A stretch of DNA of 48,685 nucleotides from Mucidula mucida. Taxonomy: Eukaryota > Basidiomycota > Agaricomycetes > Agaricales > Physalacriaceae. Below are positions 32,272-43,107 of this stretch, piece after piece. Numbering within the stretch: position 1 is the first letter of the stretch; each line of letters starts with the position of its first letter. The translations under genes were made by a program, and so were the position numbers. Where the stretch lies: positions 1 through 48,685 of the forward strand of contig JADNYV010000261.1 in NCBI GenBank assembly GCA_015501055.1, given 5' to 3'. Below the pieces are notes generated by a model. It did no database searches, was not told the origin of the DNA, and was given only the letters and a program-made list of their open reading frames with translations.

Positions 32272-33368
32272 TCATATTGCACGCATATATGGAGGCTCTC
32301 GAGTCCAGCAGCTTTTCTCACTGCCCTGAGAGCGACAGCTTGAGACGCTGCCCCTGGAGGCATTCCTTCGTTTCATCGGAGGGTCTGCATTGGTCTTTGT
32401 CTGTCCATCGTTGATGAGCAATAAGTTGACTGGGCAAAGAAAATGCCATACCGATGAAACATTATGTCTGGGGAAATGAGAAGACCGAGATGCCTTGTTG
32501 ATGCTCTTTATCAATTTTCCAGCAAATGTGGTCACTGTGGGTGTAGGTGTCGCGACGGGCTCGTCGTCTTCTGTGATTTCTGGAATCGATGACAAACTAC
32601 TTGTCGAAGTCGTGTATGCCGTCGATGCGGAGGTACGCGTGGAAGTAAGACTGCCTCGGCTGCCATTTGGCGCTTTGCTGTATATTGAGCCCTTGCCCTG
32701 CATCACTTGATTAGTTCTTTATCGAGACAGACGAGTCAAATAAGTACTGACCCGAGCCTCGTAATTTCTCTTCCAGCGCTATGAAAGGACATGAGCCACA
32801 GTGTAACTCTTGGATCAGATATGCGTACTATTAAATTGTCGAACAAGTGTTGTCTGAGGCCGCTTCTAGTCCGCGTGTCTTGCACCAGTGCTCGTCGCAC
32901 GTCTACAAGGTAGTCGTTGAGTTCCCGGACGTCGGTTTTGTCCACAGAGTATGGAACGTCATCAGACCATGCAGAGAGTTCGACAGTGACGCGCTTTGGC
33001 CAACATATCACCCACTGCGGATCTCGGGGCCATACTGGCTTTATGGGCACTGCTGGTGTATCGCGAAAGGACGGATGATCGTTTTGGACGGGTCGAACTA
33101 GGCGCTGCATGAGATCCGCCAGCTCGTCATAGTTGGTGCCGCCAAAGGTTGCCATTAGACTGATAGTCTTATAGTTAGACAGCGGATTGGCCTTCAGCAC
33201 TAGGCAAGGTCGAAATTTCTTGGTCTTCGTGATGGAAAGTGTGCTGCACGGTTTGATGGACTCTAGGCTGGCCTTTGAGCCTCGTAGAGGAGAGCCGTTG
33301 AGTTCGTAAAGGCAGTCATAGAGTGGGTCGTAGACGGAGGCGTGGATGCTGCAGATCGAACCTTCCAT
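32272..33368 (-). CDS. Family B protein, copy B6 (group II)
   Basis: ATG at 33368; MEGSICSIHASVYDPLYDCL, SPLRGSKASLESI, TLSITKTKKFRPCLVL, SLMATFGGTNYDELADLMQR, VRPVQNDHPSFRDTP, DPQWVICWPKRVT and a helical end LRQHLFDNLIV. A short exon and a Ser/Thr-rich exon (GSLTSTRTSASTAYTTSTSS, PTPTVTTFAGKLIKSINK) follow. The last exon reads MKRRNASRGSVSSCRSQGSE and ends MRAI, stop 32272-32274. No break noticed. Its group II features match B1. Its expected A partner is missing because retroelements occupy the upstream region. Confidence 0.8.
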
Positions 33369-33493
33369 AGGAGAATGTGTGAGTGAGCTCCAACGAGGAC
33401 GAAGTAGTGGCAGTTATATAGACATGGAAGACAATAGTATTGTTTTGAGAACAAGAGGACGACGACAAGCGCAAAGACAAGACCGTCACCGTT
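33369..33493 (-). promoter_or_regulatory. B6 proximal promoter with ACAATA-G-TATTGT palindrome
   Basis: Only about 125 bp of B6 promoter remain before the YR element. TTATATAG (33413-33420) is a likely TATA box. Next to it a near-contiguous palindrome, ACAATAGTATTGT (33431-33443), uses the same arms as the A-side repeats. Confidence 0.55.
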
Positions 33494-33664
33494 TGTTATC
33501 TCTGCTGGGAGGAGGTACGAGTGTGAGCGGAGATCGAGGTTTGTGCTCCGAAAGAGGCAGTCACCGTCGATCGTTTCAACTTCTCCTCTCACCACGACGG
33601 TGAATCCTCATCTTTCGCTTCACTCGTCGCGCGTGCTACAAGCACTTCACAATTCTTTCAACCT
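33494..33664 (+). repeat. Left 171-bp direct repeat of the YR element
   Basis: Starts TGTTATCTCTGCTGGG and ends TTCAACCT. It differs from the right copy at about four positions, so the insertion is fairly recent. Confidence 0.85.
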
Positions 33665-33717
33665 TTAAAACTTCCTCTAATACCAATCTCTTTCCTTTAC
33701 ATTTACACCTCAGCACA

Positions 33718-34750
33718 ATGTCTAATCCCACCGGTCCCAATCCCCCTCCTGCACCCCCTGTTGCTCGTATTATCGTGGACCCTCACCTACTCTCCTACCC
33801 TGACTATTCTCTCCCCTTCGCGGACACGCTCAGGACCCACCTAGCGACAAGTCAGGCCATTACCGAAGTCGAGGCTGCTAAGCTCCTCTCTGACCTCTAG
33901 ACTGCCCAGAACACTCTGGAGAAAGCTGCTTGGGATGCCCAGGCAGCCGCAGACAAAGTCATTGCGGACGAAGCTGCTTGTCTTAGACTGGAGCGTGCCG
34001 AAAAGGACAAGCTGAATGCCGCTCAGGCGATCCAAGACGAGCTCGATGCAATTCGCGACAAGCGCCCAAAACTTGGCGCGTTCGCGGCTGACGTCGCTGT
34101 GGGTGACGACACCGAACCCCGCATCCCAGCTTACGCAGAGGAGAAGCTGAAGAACAAGAAGTGGGTCGGGCTCTACTATTTCACCATTGCAGCCGATCTG
34201 GAAGCTCGTCGTTCGCGTCTCACGGTTAACCCAGACGGTATGACCTGGGTTGCCAATAATGGCGACGCGTCCGGATCGTCGTACAGTCTCGCGCCAAATG
34301 TCAAGCCATCCAAGAATGTCATTTCTGATTCCGACCTGTCGCCAGACGATTTCACTTATGCGTCGGACCACTTCTTGCCCAGATCAAACGTTTCAACTGG
34401 GAGAAGCCTCACATCGATATCCTGACGAATTTCTTCTACCTCATCAAGAGCCATCCTATCCGCGCAACCGACAAAGGCCCTCGCGCTTGCCAGCGCTATG
34501 CTGATGAAGTTCGCCAACAATGGCACTCTCGCATGGCGGCCGGCGAATTGACCTTTAACATCGGCCTTATAAACAACACGCGTCTGGACAAGATTGCCAT
34601 CCAAGTCCTCAAGGATGACGCTTGGGCTCAAACTTCTAGCGCTCGCGCTGACGCTGCTTCCGTACGTCTGTTCTCTTTAATATCTCCTAGTCTTTGCTCA
34701 TCATTTTCATGTCTTCTCTCTCAAACCTTTAACCTTATCTCGGGCTAACG
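33718..34750 (+). pseudogene. YR element ORF1 (gag-like), broken
   Basis: Opens at ATG 33718 with a proline-rich lead (GPNPPPAPPVARIIVDP), then an Ala/Glu/Lys-rich coiled-coil-like region and a block with AYAEEKLKNKKWVGLYYFT. A TAG at 33898-33900 interrupts the coiled-coil region where a tryptophan codon is likely, and a one-base shift near 34380 changes frame before the QRYADEVRQQWHSRM block. Function by position: nucleocapsid-like protein. Confidence 0.6.
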
Positions 34751-34865
34751 CTCCTGAATTGAATTATTTCTTAAAACTCGGGCAAACCACTCCTGAACTC
34801 GTCTTTACCTTTAACCTAAACAACAACTTGGGCTGAACCTGCCCTTAAACAATCATACACATACA

Positions 34866-36949
34866 CTCGGGCTTTGCCTCTGAAACAAACCATCTTGAAC
34901 AACCAGATACACGACACTGTAAATGCGACAAACCGTTGCCAGCGCTACCGCTCTCCATCTCCTTGCTGGGGGTGTAATTGCTCACCGTCTCCATCCCGTC
35001 GCAAATGTAGAGGCCGATCATATTCTCCTCATCATAACAGTCGACGGGGACGTTCGGCCTCTCCACGTTGCCGCTCCCGCTTGCAAAATAATCGAAATTT
35101 TCAGAGAGGCACACGGTTGCAATCGGAACCTGCAACGTGTGCCATCTGCCTTGGGTACCACACCAATGTCCACCTCTGCAGGAAGAGGAGTTTTGGAATG
35201 GAGGACCTATGCTGTGCAGACGAGAGTCCAACAATTTCATCGCCTTCCAAACTGGTGGCCGCATCTGTCTCGAGTTTTAACTCGACAAAGGCTGTACCCG
35301 GCCTGGGCATTCCGACCGTCATACCTGTACCGGATGCGGCGGTTCGTCTCATGGCGCCACGAGATGTTCTCGAGCTCAGAAGAGTACAGCCTTACACTCC
35401 TCTTTGAGTGAATAACTGGGAACGGCTACTTGCTATCCATAATCTCACCAACCGGTATCCTTCAATTGTCAATGGCATTCGTTTTGGCTTTAACCTCGGC
35501 ATTCCCCCCATTACCAGAACTTATACCTCTCGTAATAGTGCTACAATTAACGAGCACCTCTCAGAATTTAATACCATCATTCAAAACAAGTTCACTTCCT
35601 TGCGTTACATCGGTCCTTTCAAACGAGACGAGCTGGAATCTCTTATTAGACCATTTCAGACATCACCCTTATCCCTCATTCTAAAACCACAGTCTACGGA
35701 TCTCCGCTTGGTTCAGAACTTCTCATTTCCTCATTCTCCAAAGAACGGCCACTGCTCCATCAACCATTTCATCTCTTCTGATGATTTCCCTTGCACCTGG
35801 GGGACTTTCGAAGCTGTGGCTTTCAAAGTTGCAACATTACCTCCTGGATCCCAAGGCGCCATACACAATGTTGCAGAAGCCTATTGCAATATCCTAGCTC
35901 ACGCGTCTCAATGGCCCAAAGCAGTGGTGGGACTCCTAGGCCAGAAGTTCTGGGTGGATCCCTTTTGCGCTTTTGGTGAATGCTCAGCATGTGGTGTATA
36001 TGGTCGCGTCGGCGACGCTCTCGCGGACATCTTTTGCGCACATGACATTGGCCCACTCTCAAAATGGGTTGATGACCATTTCTTTTTACACATTCTGCGA
36101 ATATACCTTGAACAGTACAACACCTGGAGAGCGGAAATAGTGTTACACATTAACACGGCGGGCGGTCATCATCAAACGGGTGATTGTCTATGGTGGAAAG
36201 GTGCAGACTCTCCTAGTTATCCTGAGGAGTTTGACAAGGACATGGAACGCCCCATCCGTGATCTCTCTCAATCTTTGCCTCACTCTAACGAGGACGGCGT
36301 CTTCTCTTACTGCTTTGCTGACATCAATGCCCTCTCAGAAGAGTTGGGCGTCCCTTGGAAACTCAAGAAGGACTTCCATTTCACTTCCTTCGCTGCTCAC
36401 TACACGGGCATCCTATGGCATCTCAACGTCCACACGCTGTTGTTACCTTCCAACCGACATAAGAAATATCAGGACACCATTACCAATTGGCTCTCTAAGC
36501 CCGTTCACACGCTCAAAGAAGTTAGAGTTCTTTATGGCTGTTTGCTCTTATGCACTCATGTTGTACCATCTGGTCGCGCTTATCTCACTGGTCTTGAAAG
36601 CATGCTGGGAATTTTTGGCAATAATCCCTTTATGCCGCGGACACCGCCCAAATCTATCGCTTCAGATCTTGTCTGGTGGTCCCAAATCTTGGCCAATGAC
36701 AAACTTAAACACCGTATACCTGGCCCTTGCGCCGCGTTCTCAGATGCCAGTTCAAGTGTGGGTATTGCAGTCATCATTCAAGGACGCTGGCGCGCATGGC
36801 GCCTCATACCGGGATGGAATTCTCCCGCTCTACGAGACATCCAGTGGGCAGAAGCCATTGGATTTGAATTTACAATCCTCATACTCATTAAACTTAGTAT
36901 TACACAACCTGTCCTTACTTTATGGATTACCAAATTTACTAACTCTTAA
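34866..36949 (+). CDS. YR element reverse transcriptase/RNase H region
   Basis: The region begins with an Arg/Ser-rich segment and a Cys/His cluster (CAICLGYHTNVHLC, near 35136-35177). From 35408 a 513-codon frame has YIGPFKRDELESL, LRLVQNFSFP, a palm-type region and the catalytic WVDDHFF box (near 36065-36085, in place of YxDD). The later part has the RNase H motifs AFSDASSSVGIA and IQWAEAIGFE. The next RNase H block (DDNTAMVEGWWNG, about 36980-37025) is in another frame, so the region is broken near 36940. The zinc cluster and RT may be one polyprotein. Confidence 0.7.
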
Positions 36950-37104
36950 AAAACAGATTACCGAGACATCCACTTGCGGGTCAATGATGACAACACTGCC
37001 ATGGTTGAAGGCTGGTGGAACGGTCGCAGCCACAATAGAGCGGTTAATGAGGTTTTCAGGCGGATTCATGCCTACCTGCCTGAATCAGGTCTCACCATCT
37101 TCTT

Positions 37105-38461
37105 GTGTTACGTCTCAACTTGAAGCGCCAGCAACCCCGCAGACGGCCCCTCCCGCAGCATTTACCCTTCCGCTTCACTCCTCCTACCACCCTCAAACCA
37201 GCTTTGACTGGCTCCCAGATATCTTCACCTACCTCTGAGTCAACATTACCACTTCGCTTCGCGGTTTCCCGTGCACGCCCATATACACCTCACTTAACAC
37301 CACTTTCTTCGCTGTTTCGGCAGCACATTCCAGCTAAGGAGTATTTGTTTGGTTGGACGCCAGCCTTCTCGAGTCGTGTGCCTCTGGCAGGCCTTATACC
37401 AGCTGATATGGATCATATTCGTGATGTCCTGATATTTGCTTGGGCAGATGGAACCCTAGAAACATATGGCTCCGGTCTTCTGGTGTATCATGTTTTCTGT
37501 AACAACAAACATGTTGCAGAACATGATTGCTGTCCCGCTCCTGCTCTGCTAATATCTGCATTTGTGTCAACTCTAAGCGGGTCATACATAGGGAGCACTG
37601 TTATAGGTTACATCTCCGTGATTTGTGCTTGGCACATTATCCACAGAGCCTCCTGGATAATGAAGAAAGACGAGCTGGATGCCTTGCTATGTGCCGCTGA
37701 ACGACTACAGCCCCCATCTTCTAAGACAAAAAAGCAACTGTCATACACAGTGGAAATCATAGAGGACCTATTATCTCACCTCAACCTCTCGGCAGCTCTG
37801 GACTGTGCAGTCGCTGCCTGTCTAACAACCACCTTTTACTCAGTGGCTCGCCTGGGCAAGTTCACAGTCAGCACATTGATGTCCTTTAATCCAACTATAC
37901 ACATCAAATCTTCAGACGTTCACAAGGTACTACACCTACGCCTTAAACTAATGTGTCGAGACTACGGTTCTAACCATATCTCCTCAGGAACGTGATCAGA
38001 ACAACTTGGAACAGACGGCTTTCTTTTTGCCATCGACAAAGTCAGCACCACAAGGCAAGAGTGTTTTCTGGTCTTGTCAGATTGGCCCATCAAACCCAGA
38101 GGCTCTCTTCACCGCTCACCTTGCCTTGAACAAGCCTCGCCACGGAGACACTCTGTTCTTATACTGTGTCAAGAACAAATGTTGTCCATTAACAAAACAG
38201 GCATTCCTCACACACATTCAGAAGGCGTTCACAGCCGCAAAACGCGAACCTCTCCAGGGTCATAGCATCCGCATTGGTGCGACTTTGGAGTACCTCTTAC
38301 GGAACACTCCCTTTGATGTTGTGAAAGTCATAGGATGTTGGGCAAGCAATGTGTTCATCTTGTACCTCAGGAAACATGGTGCCATCCTAGCGGTGTATAT
38401 GCAGGCACAGCCGGAGCTACATGAACGTTTCATCCACTATACAATGCCACCAGTTTGCTAA
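37105..38461 (+). CDS. YR element tyrosine recombinase
   Basis: Two open parts joined by a likely intron (from gtacta at about 37927 to cag near 37987). The first part has an N-terminal DNA-binding-like helical domain (DVLIFAWADGTLETYGSGLL) and the first catalytic arginine in YSVARLGKFTV. The second has ERDQNNLEQTAFFLP, then HSIRIGATLEYLL (catalytic H-x-x-R), CWASNVFILYLRKH (candidate catalytic Tyr) and a C-terminal helix. The R...HxxR...Y set is complete, so this part may be functional. It integrates the element's circular DNA. Confidence 0.75.
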
Positions 38462-38709
38462 TACTTTCCTTAACCTCTTGTTAATCTCATCTTTGAATAC
38501 TTTTGTGAATATTACTATTGATTGTTATTTGGGCACATTTTCCTCCTACCTCTTGGGATCTCTTAGTGCGTCGGTCATCCACCCATCTAATGCTTGGGTA
38601 CATCTTCGATCCCTAGAGCCTGTAACCTAAGCCGGAGGATTCAATCCAAGAACCCTTGCCCAAACCTTAAGTACTACCCTTCCTAAGATGCGATAGAGTG
38701 AACACAAAC

Positions 38710-38880
38710 TGTTATCTCTGCTGGGAGGAGGTACAAGTGTGAGCGGAGATCGAGGTTTGTGCTCCGAAAGAGGCAGTCACCGTCAATCGTTTCAACTTCT
38801 CCTCTCACCACGACGGTGAATCCTCATCTTTCGCTTCACTCGTCGCGCGTGCTATAAGCACTTCACAATTCTTTTAACCT
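38710..38880 (+). repeat. Right 171-bp direct repeat of the YR element
   Basis: Same sequence as 33494-33664 apart from about four substitutions. No additional split repeat of the Ngaro type was seen between 38461 and 38710 or beyond 38880. 38462-38709 shows no gene. Confidence 0.85.
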
Positions 38881-38929
38881 CCCACCCTTCCCCTCTAGCA
38901 TATTAGTATGGACATCTTCTTAGTGTACA

Positions 38930-39064
38930 GGTCGGGTACATCACCGTTTTCAGACAAAGATCATGATTGCCGACGGTGATGCATTGATGGGTATAGGGTC
39001 AGCCCAAGTTCCCTTTTTGTTTACTTGTTGTTTCCGTGTCCTATTGTCTTTTCATGGAACAATG
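38930..39064 (+). promoter_or_regulatory. Relic promoter of a lost or displaced A gene (A8)
   Basis: This region matches the A1 upstream sequence (minus strand, about 4450-4289) closely. It includes ATTGCCGACGG, TGATGCATTGATGG, CCCTTTTTGTTTACTTGTTG and the repeat TATTGT ... GGAACAAT (39042-39063). The match stops where the Gypsy LTR begins, before the TATA box and coding region. The A8 gene body, if it survives, must lie beyond the Gypsy insertion, outside the window. Confidence 0.7.
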
Positions 39065-39589
39065 TGTTATGAATCGCCATATTTTCACATTTTTCACATC
39101 TTATCATATCTTATCGGGGGCTTGTTTATCAACCAACGGACTGTTTCATCATCTGTTTCGTCACCAATCGTACTCCTTTTCATTACCGAAGCCGTACTCA
39201 TGTCGGACACACACCCAACACATGGATGACATCATACATGCCGATACCTCATGGACTCCCTATTGTATACACACCGCCACACTCGTAGCACACATGGTCG
39301 TTTCAGTATTATTACTTACATGCAGTTACCACTCGTATTTAATGGTTTCATGGACTAGTAGCATACAACACTGGGTCAAGGGCGTGGAGTTATCCCTAGC
39401 GGAAACACGTATGGACAAGGAGTTCCAAACACAGGCTTACTAGTATATAAGCAGTAGTATAGTATCATTGTACTTTAGTTCCATCTCGTTTATACACCTG
39501 GCCTAGCCTAGTCTTACGAACGCAACGCTTTCCTCTTAGTTCTTGCTGTGGTACCTGGTTGAGTCTTGTGGCTTAGTCAGTCGCTAACA
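39065..39589 (+). repeat. 5' LTR of chromovirus copy 1
   Basis: 525 bp, near-identical to 42579-43107 and, for its 3' part, to 1-217. It contains TATATAAGCAG, a likely TATA box, near 39443. Confidence 0.85.
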
Positions 39590-40186
39590 GAAGATCGGAA
39601 CTACTTTCTACCACCTACCACACATCCCTGATCGTCGATCAGCACTTCGCTGTTTGATCATTGCACATTCCCCTATTTTCCTTTCCCTGTTTACAGATCG
39701 ACGGAATCCTAATTCCAGCGCACGTCCGCATACGTGTGTATTGGTCCCAGTAGCGCCGGCTAACAGTTAGAGATAACTGCCTCGGGTGCTGGAAGTAGCC
39801 GCTCTCACGAGAACGAACTTTTGGCAGTTGCACTTCAGTGGGCGCTGTTTACGGGTCAACCCCCGTTCCCAGGAAAACTTCGGCTTACCTCACACCAGAG
39901 GGACGTCGGCTGGGCAATTGCGAACTTGTGACGAGCTCTTGGGCTCCGTAGATACGTAGTCAGTAGTCGGTAAAATAGCGTAGACAGTTACGATACTTAC
40001 CTACTTTACTTACCTTACGATACACACCATCATTCCTCACCCTACCAAGTCCTGGATTCTATCTCAGATCTAGGCGACTCCTCCTTATTCATCCAAACCT
40101 CTATTCCCTCACCCGTTTCATCAAATCCGCATCTCCCATATCCCCACTTTCACCCTTTCACTCTCCATCCTATCACCCCGATCATC

Positions 40187-41111
40187 ATGTCCAACGAAGC
40201 ACCCGAAACCGCTCCTCACACACCCGCTCATCATGCCGATGTCGAAATCAAAGGCCGATCCCTTGTCAACAAGCCTTACGACTATGACGGGGACAAGTCC
40301 AAGTACAAGAGCTGGTGGCGATCGATGTTCACATACATCCGTGACAAGAAGAACAACCTCACATCTGACTCCGAAAGGATCGATGTTGTTCTCTCCTACA
40401 TCCAGGAGATCACGTAGATGCATGGGTCCAGAACTACTCGGACCAGAACTTCGACGAGGAAGAAGAGGAATGGACAGTCTCTTGGACGGAGTTCAAGGAA
40501 GACTTGAAGGAGCGATTTGTGGATTCCAACCTTGCGCGAGACGCGCAAGACCAGATCGAGCGGTTGCGCCAGGGGCAAGACACCGCTCAAGATTTCTTCC
40601 AGAAGTTCGAGGTCCTGCTCACTCAGGCAGGATATTCGAAGGATGACGCATTTGTTGTGCGACTTCTCGAGACCAACGTCAACGAGAAGATCATTGATCA
40701 GATCTATGGTAGCCGAGACGGGTTGCCAGAGAAGTACAAGGATTGGAAGGCACAGATCCTTCAGATCAATCAGCTGTGGAGAAGACGGGCGGCGAGCAAG
40801 AGGTCCGGCATGCAGTCCCGGCCCCAAGCTCCGCAGGCGGCTACATCGAGAGCAATCCTACGAACCCACCCCACGCCGATCACACGACGAGATGCCACCG
40901 GTGTTACCTATGGAGGAGCCGGCAGGCCGATGGACATCGACAACGCACGTCGAAGAGGACTTTGCTTCAGCTGTGGCGAACACGGCCATGTCAGCAGGTT
41001 CTGTCCAAGAAGGGTCGACCCCAGACGATTCGGGGTCTATGGACCGAAATGAATGACGAGGAGAAGAAGAAGCTGGCCGAAGAGTTGGGTTTTGCGAAGC
41101 TCCCGCAGTAG
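40187..41111 (+). pseudogene. gag of chromovirus copy 1, frameshifted
   Basis: Matches the intact gag of copy 2. One base is missing near 40404 (after VVLSYI), which causes an early stop. Another change near 40855 and one near 41010 disturb the region around the zinc knuckle CFSCGEHGHVSRFC. A GGGTTTT string at 41087-41093 before the gag stop is the likely -1 frameshift site. Confidence 0.75.
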
Positions 41112-42536
41112 ACGCAGTCCTGCCGGAGCAGTCTCAAGGAAAGTCGTCAGATGCAGAATCTATTTACAGTACGGGTACTGAAACATCTAAAATATCATCG
41201 ACGACTTTACCACCAAAACCTGCGAAAGAAAGATTTGAGCCAAATACGCCCGAGTGGATGCACAACGGCTAAGAGAGGATGACGTGCCGAGAGCAGTGGG
41301 AATTTTGAGAGCATGGATGCCGGAGCGGAGAGAGAGAGAAGCGACGGAGGAGAAGGTGATGGCGATCAGAGCGTTGACAAAGGAAGCGCGGTGGAAGTTG
41401 TGACGGAGTTGAAAAAGTCGAGGAAGTACATCCGGGGAACAAAGGGGCAGGACATGAAACTCCGAGTAACCATAGAGAGCGTACACACAGGCTCTGAATG
41501 GGAAACGAGTGCCCTTCTTGACAGTGGAGCAACGGGTTCTTGTGTCAATAAAGAATTCGTCGAGAAGAACGGACTCCCGATCAAGGAGTTACCGGTCAAG
41601 CTCCCTGTCTACAATGCGGATGGAACCCTAAACGAGGGAGGAGCAATCAAAGGTTTTGTGGAGGTCCGGATGAAGATCGGGATCACGCAGAAAAGATCGA
41701 GTTGGCCGTCACCAATCTTGGCAAAACAAGCATCTTTTTGGGGCTAGATTGGTTACGATATCACAACCCCACGATCAACTGGACGGAATCCACGTTGACT
41801 TTTGATCAATGCCCAGACCGTTGCGGCTACCTACCCGAGTATAACTCGCCGGAAGATGAAGGAGAAGACATAGAAGAGAAGTTGGAAGAGGGAGAGCGTT
41901 TGTTCTGGATGGACTGGGACAACTATCGCAAAAGCGGTGAAAAGCTGAGATCACAACAGCCTTCATCCGCTGCTGCACCTTACATTGAGGAATTTCCGAT
42001 GTATTTAGCAAGGCGGACTTTGACAAGTTACCGGAGCGAAGACCCTGGGATCACGCGATAGAACTACGCCTGGTTCCAAACCGGTTGACTGCAAGGTCTA
42101 TCCCCTTAGTCCATCCGAGCAAAGGCATTAGACGAGTTCTTGGAGGAAAACATACGCACGGGACGCATACGGCCATCAATCTCACCCATGGCGTCACCAT
42201 TCTTCTTTGTCAAGAAGAAGGACGGAAGCCTTCGGCCAGTACAGGATTATCGGAAGTTGAACGACATGACAATCAAGAACCGATACCCTTGCGTTGATCA
42301 GGAGCTTATCGACAAGTTGAAGGGAGCAAAGGTTTTCACAAAGATGGATGTCCGATGGGGTTACAATAACATCCGGATCAAAGAAGTGATGAGTGGAAAG
42401 CGGCGTTTAGAACAAACAGAGGCCTGTTTGAGCCTCAGTCATGTTCTTCGGACTCACAAACTCGCCGGCAACGTTTCAATCGTTCATGAATCACATTCTG
42501 AAGGAGTTGATCGATGAAGACATGTTATAGTTTACT
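41094..42536 (+). pseudogene. pol fragment (protease and N-terminal RT) of copy 1
   Basis: Contains the aspartic protease motif LLDSGATGSCVNKEFV and the RT entry blocks [16 protein letters not shown] and [11 protein letters not shown]. Several frame breaks relative to copy 2 occur (near 41275, 41683, 41996, 42065, 42125, 42290 and 42385). The region ends shortly after the catalytic aspartates, where copy 2 is inserted. Confidence 0.75.
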
Positions 42537-42578
42537 TAGACGACATACTTATTTTACGAACACATTGGAAAACATAGG

Positions 42579-43107
42579 TGTTATGAATGACCATATTTTC
42601 ACACTTTCACATCTTATCATATCTTATCGGGGGCCTTGTCTTATCAACCAACGGACTGTTTCATCATCTGTTTCGTCACCGATCATACTCCTTTTCATTA
42701 CCGAAGCCGTACTCATGACGGACACACACCCAACACATGGATGACATCATACATGCCGATACCTCATGGACTCCCTATTGTATACACACCGCCGACACTC
42801 GTAGCACACATGGTCGTTTCAGTATTATTACTTACATGCAGTCACCACTCGTATTTAATGGTTTCACGGACTAGTAGCATACAACACTGGGTCAAGGGCG
42901 TGGAGCATCCCTAGTGGAAACGCGTATGGACAAGGAGCTTCAAACACAGACTTACTAGTATATAAGCAGTAGTGTAGTATCATTGTACTTTAGTTCCGAT
43001 CTCGTTTATACACCTGGCCTAGCCTAGTCTTACGAACGTGAACGCTTTCTTCCTTAGTTCTTGCTGTGGTACCTGGTTGAGTCTCGTGGCTTAGTCAGTC
43101 GCTAACA
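42579..43107 (+). repeat. 5' LTR of chromovirus copy 2
   Basis: 529 bp, starts TGTTATGAATG and ends CTAACA, and is followed by the same GAAGATCGGAACTAC leader as in copy 1. It marks the nested insertion point. Confidence 0.85.

Larger units (their letters stand above)
33494..38880 (+). mobile_element. DIRS/Ngaro-like tyrosine-recombinase retrotransposon
   Basis: An element of about 5.4 kb bordered by 171-bp direct repeats. In order it has a gag-like ORF1 (broken), a Cys/His zinc knuckle, a reverse transcriptase with RNase H, and a tyrosine recombinase. No integrase of the DDE type is present, which separates it from Gypsy elements. It replicates by an RNA intermediate and uses the recombinase to integrate. 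It sits between the B6 promoter and the relic A8 promoter. ORF1 has a nonsense codon and a frame shift, so this copy is unlikely to be autonomous. Confidence 0.82.
39065..42578 (+). mobile_element. Ty3/Gypsy chromovirus copy 1, truncated by copy 2
   Basis: 5' LTR 39065-39589 (TGTTAT...TAACA), leader, gag, protease and the first part of reverse transcriptase. At 42579 the LTR of a second, closely related element interrupts it just after the RT YLDD region. The remaining pol and 3' LTR are outside the window or lost. Several single-base differences from copy 2 break the frames. Confidence 0.85.

Noticed and set aside
34845..35264. Minus-strand frame in the YR element
   Set aside because: It is opposite the Arg/Ser-rich and zinc-knuckle coding region of the element, with no motif of its own.
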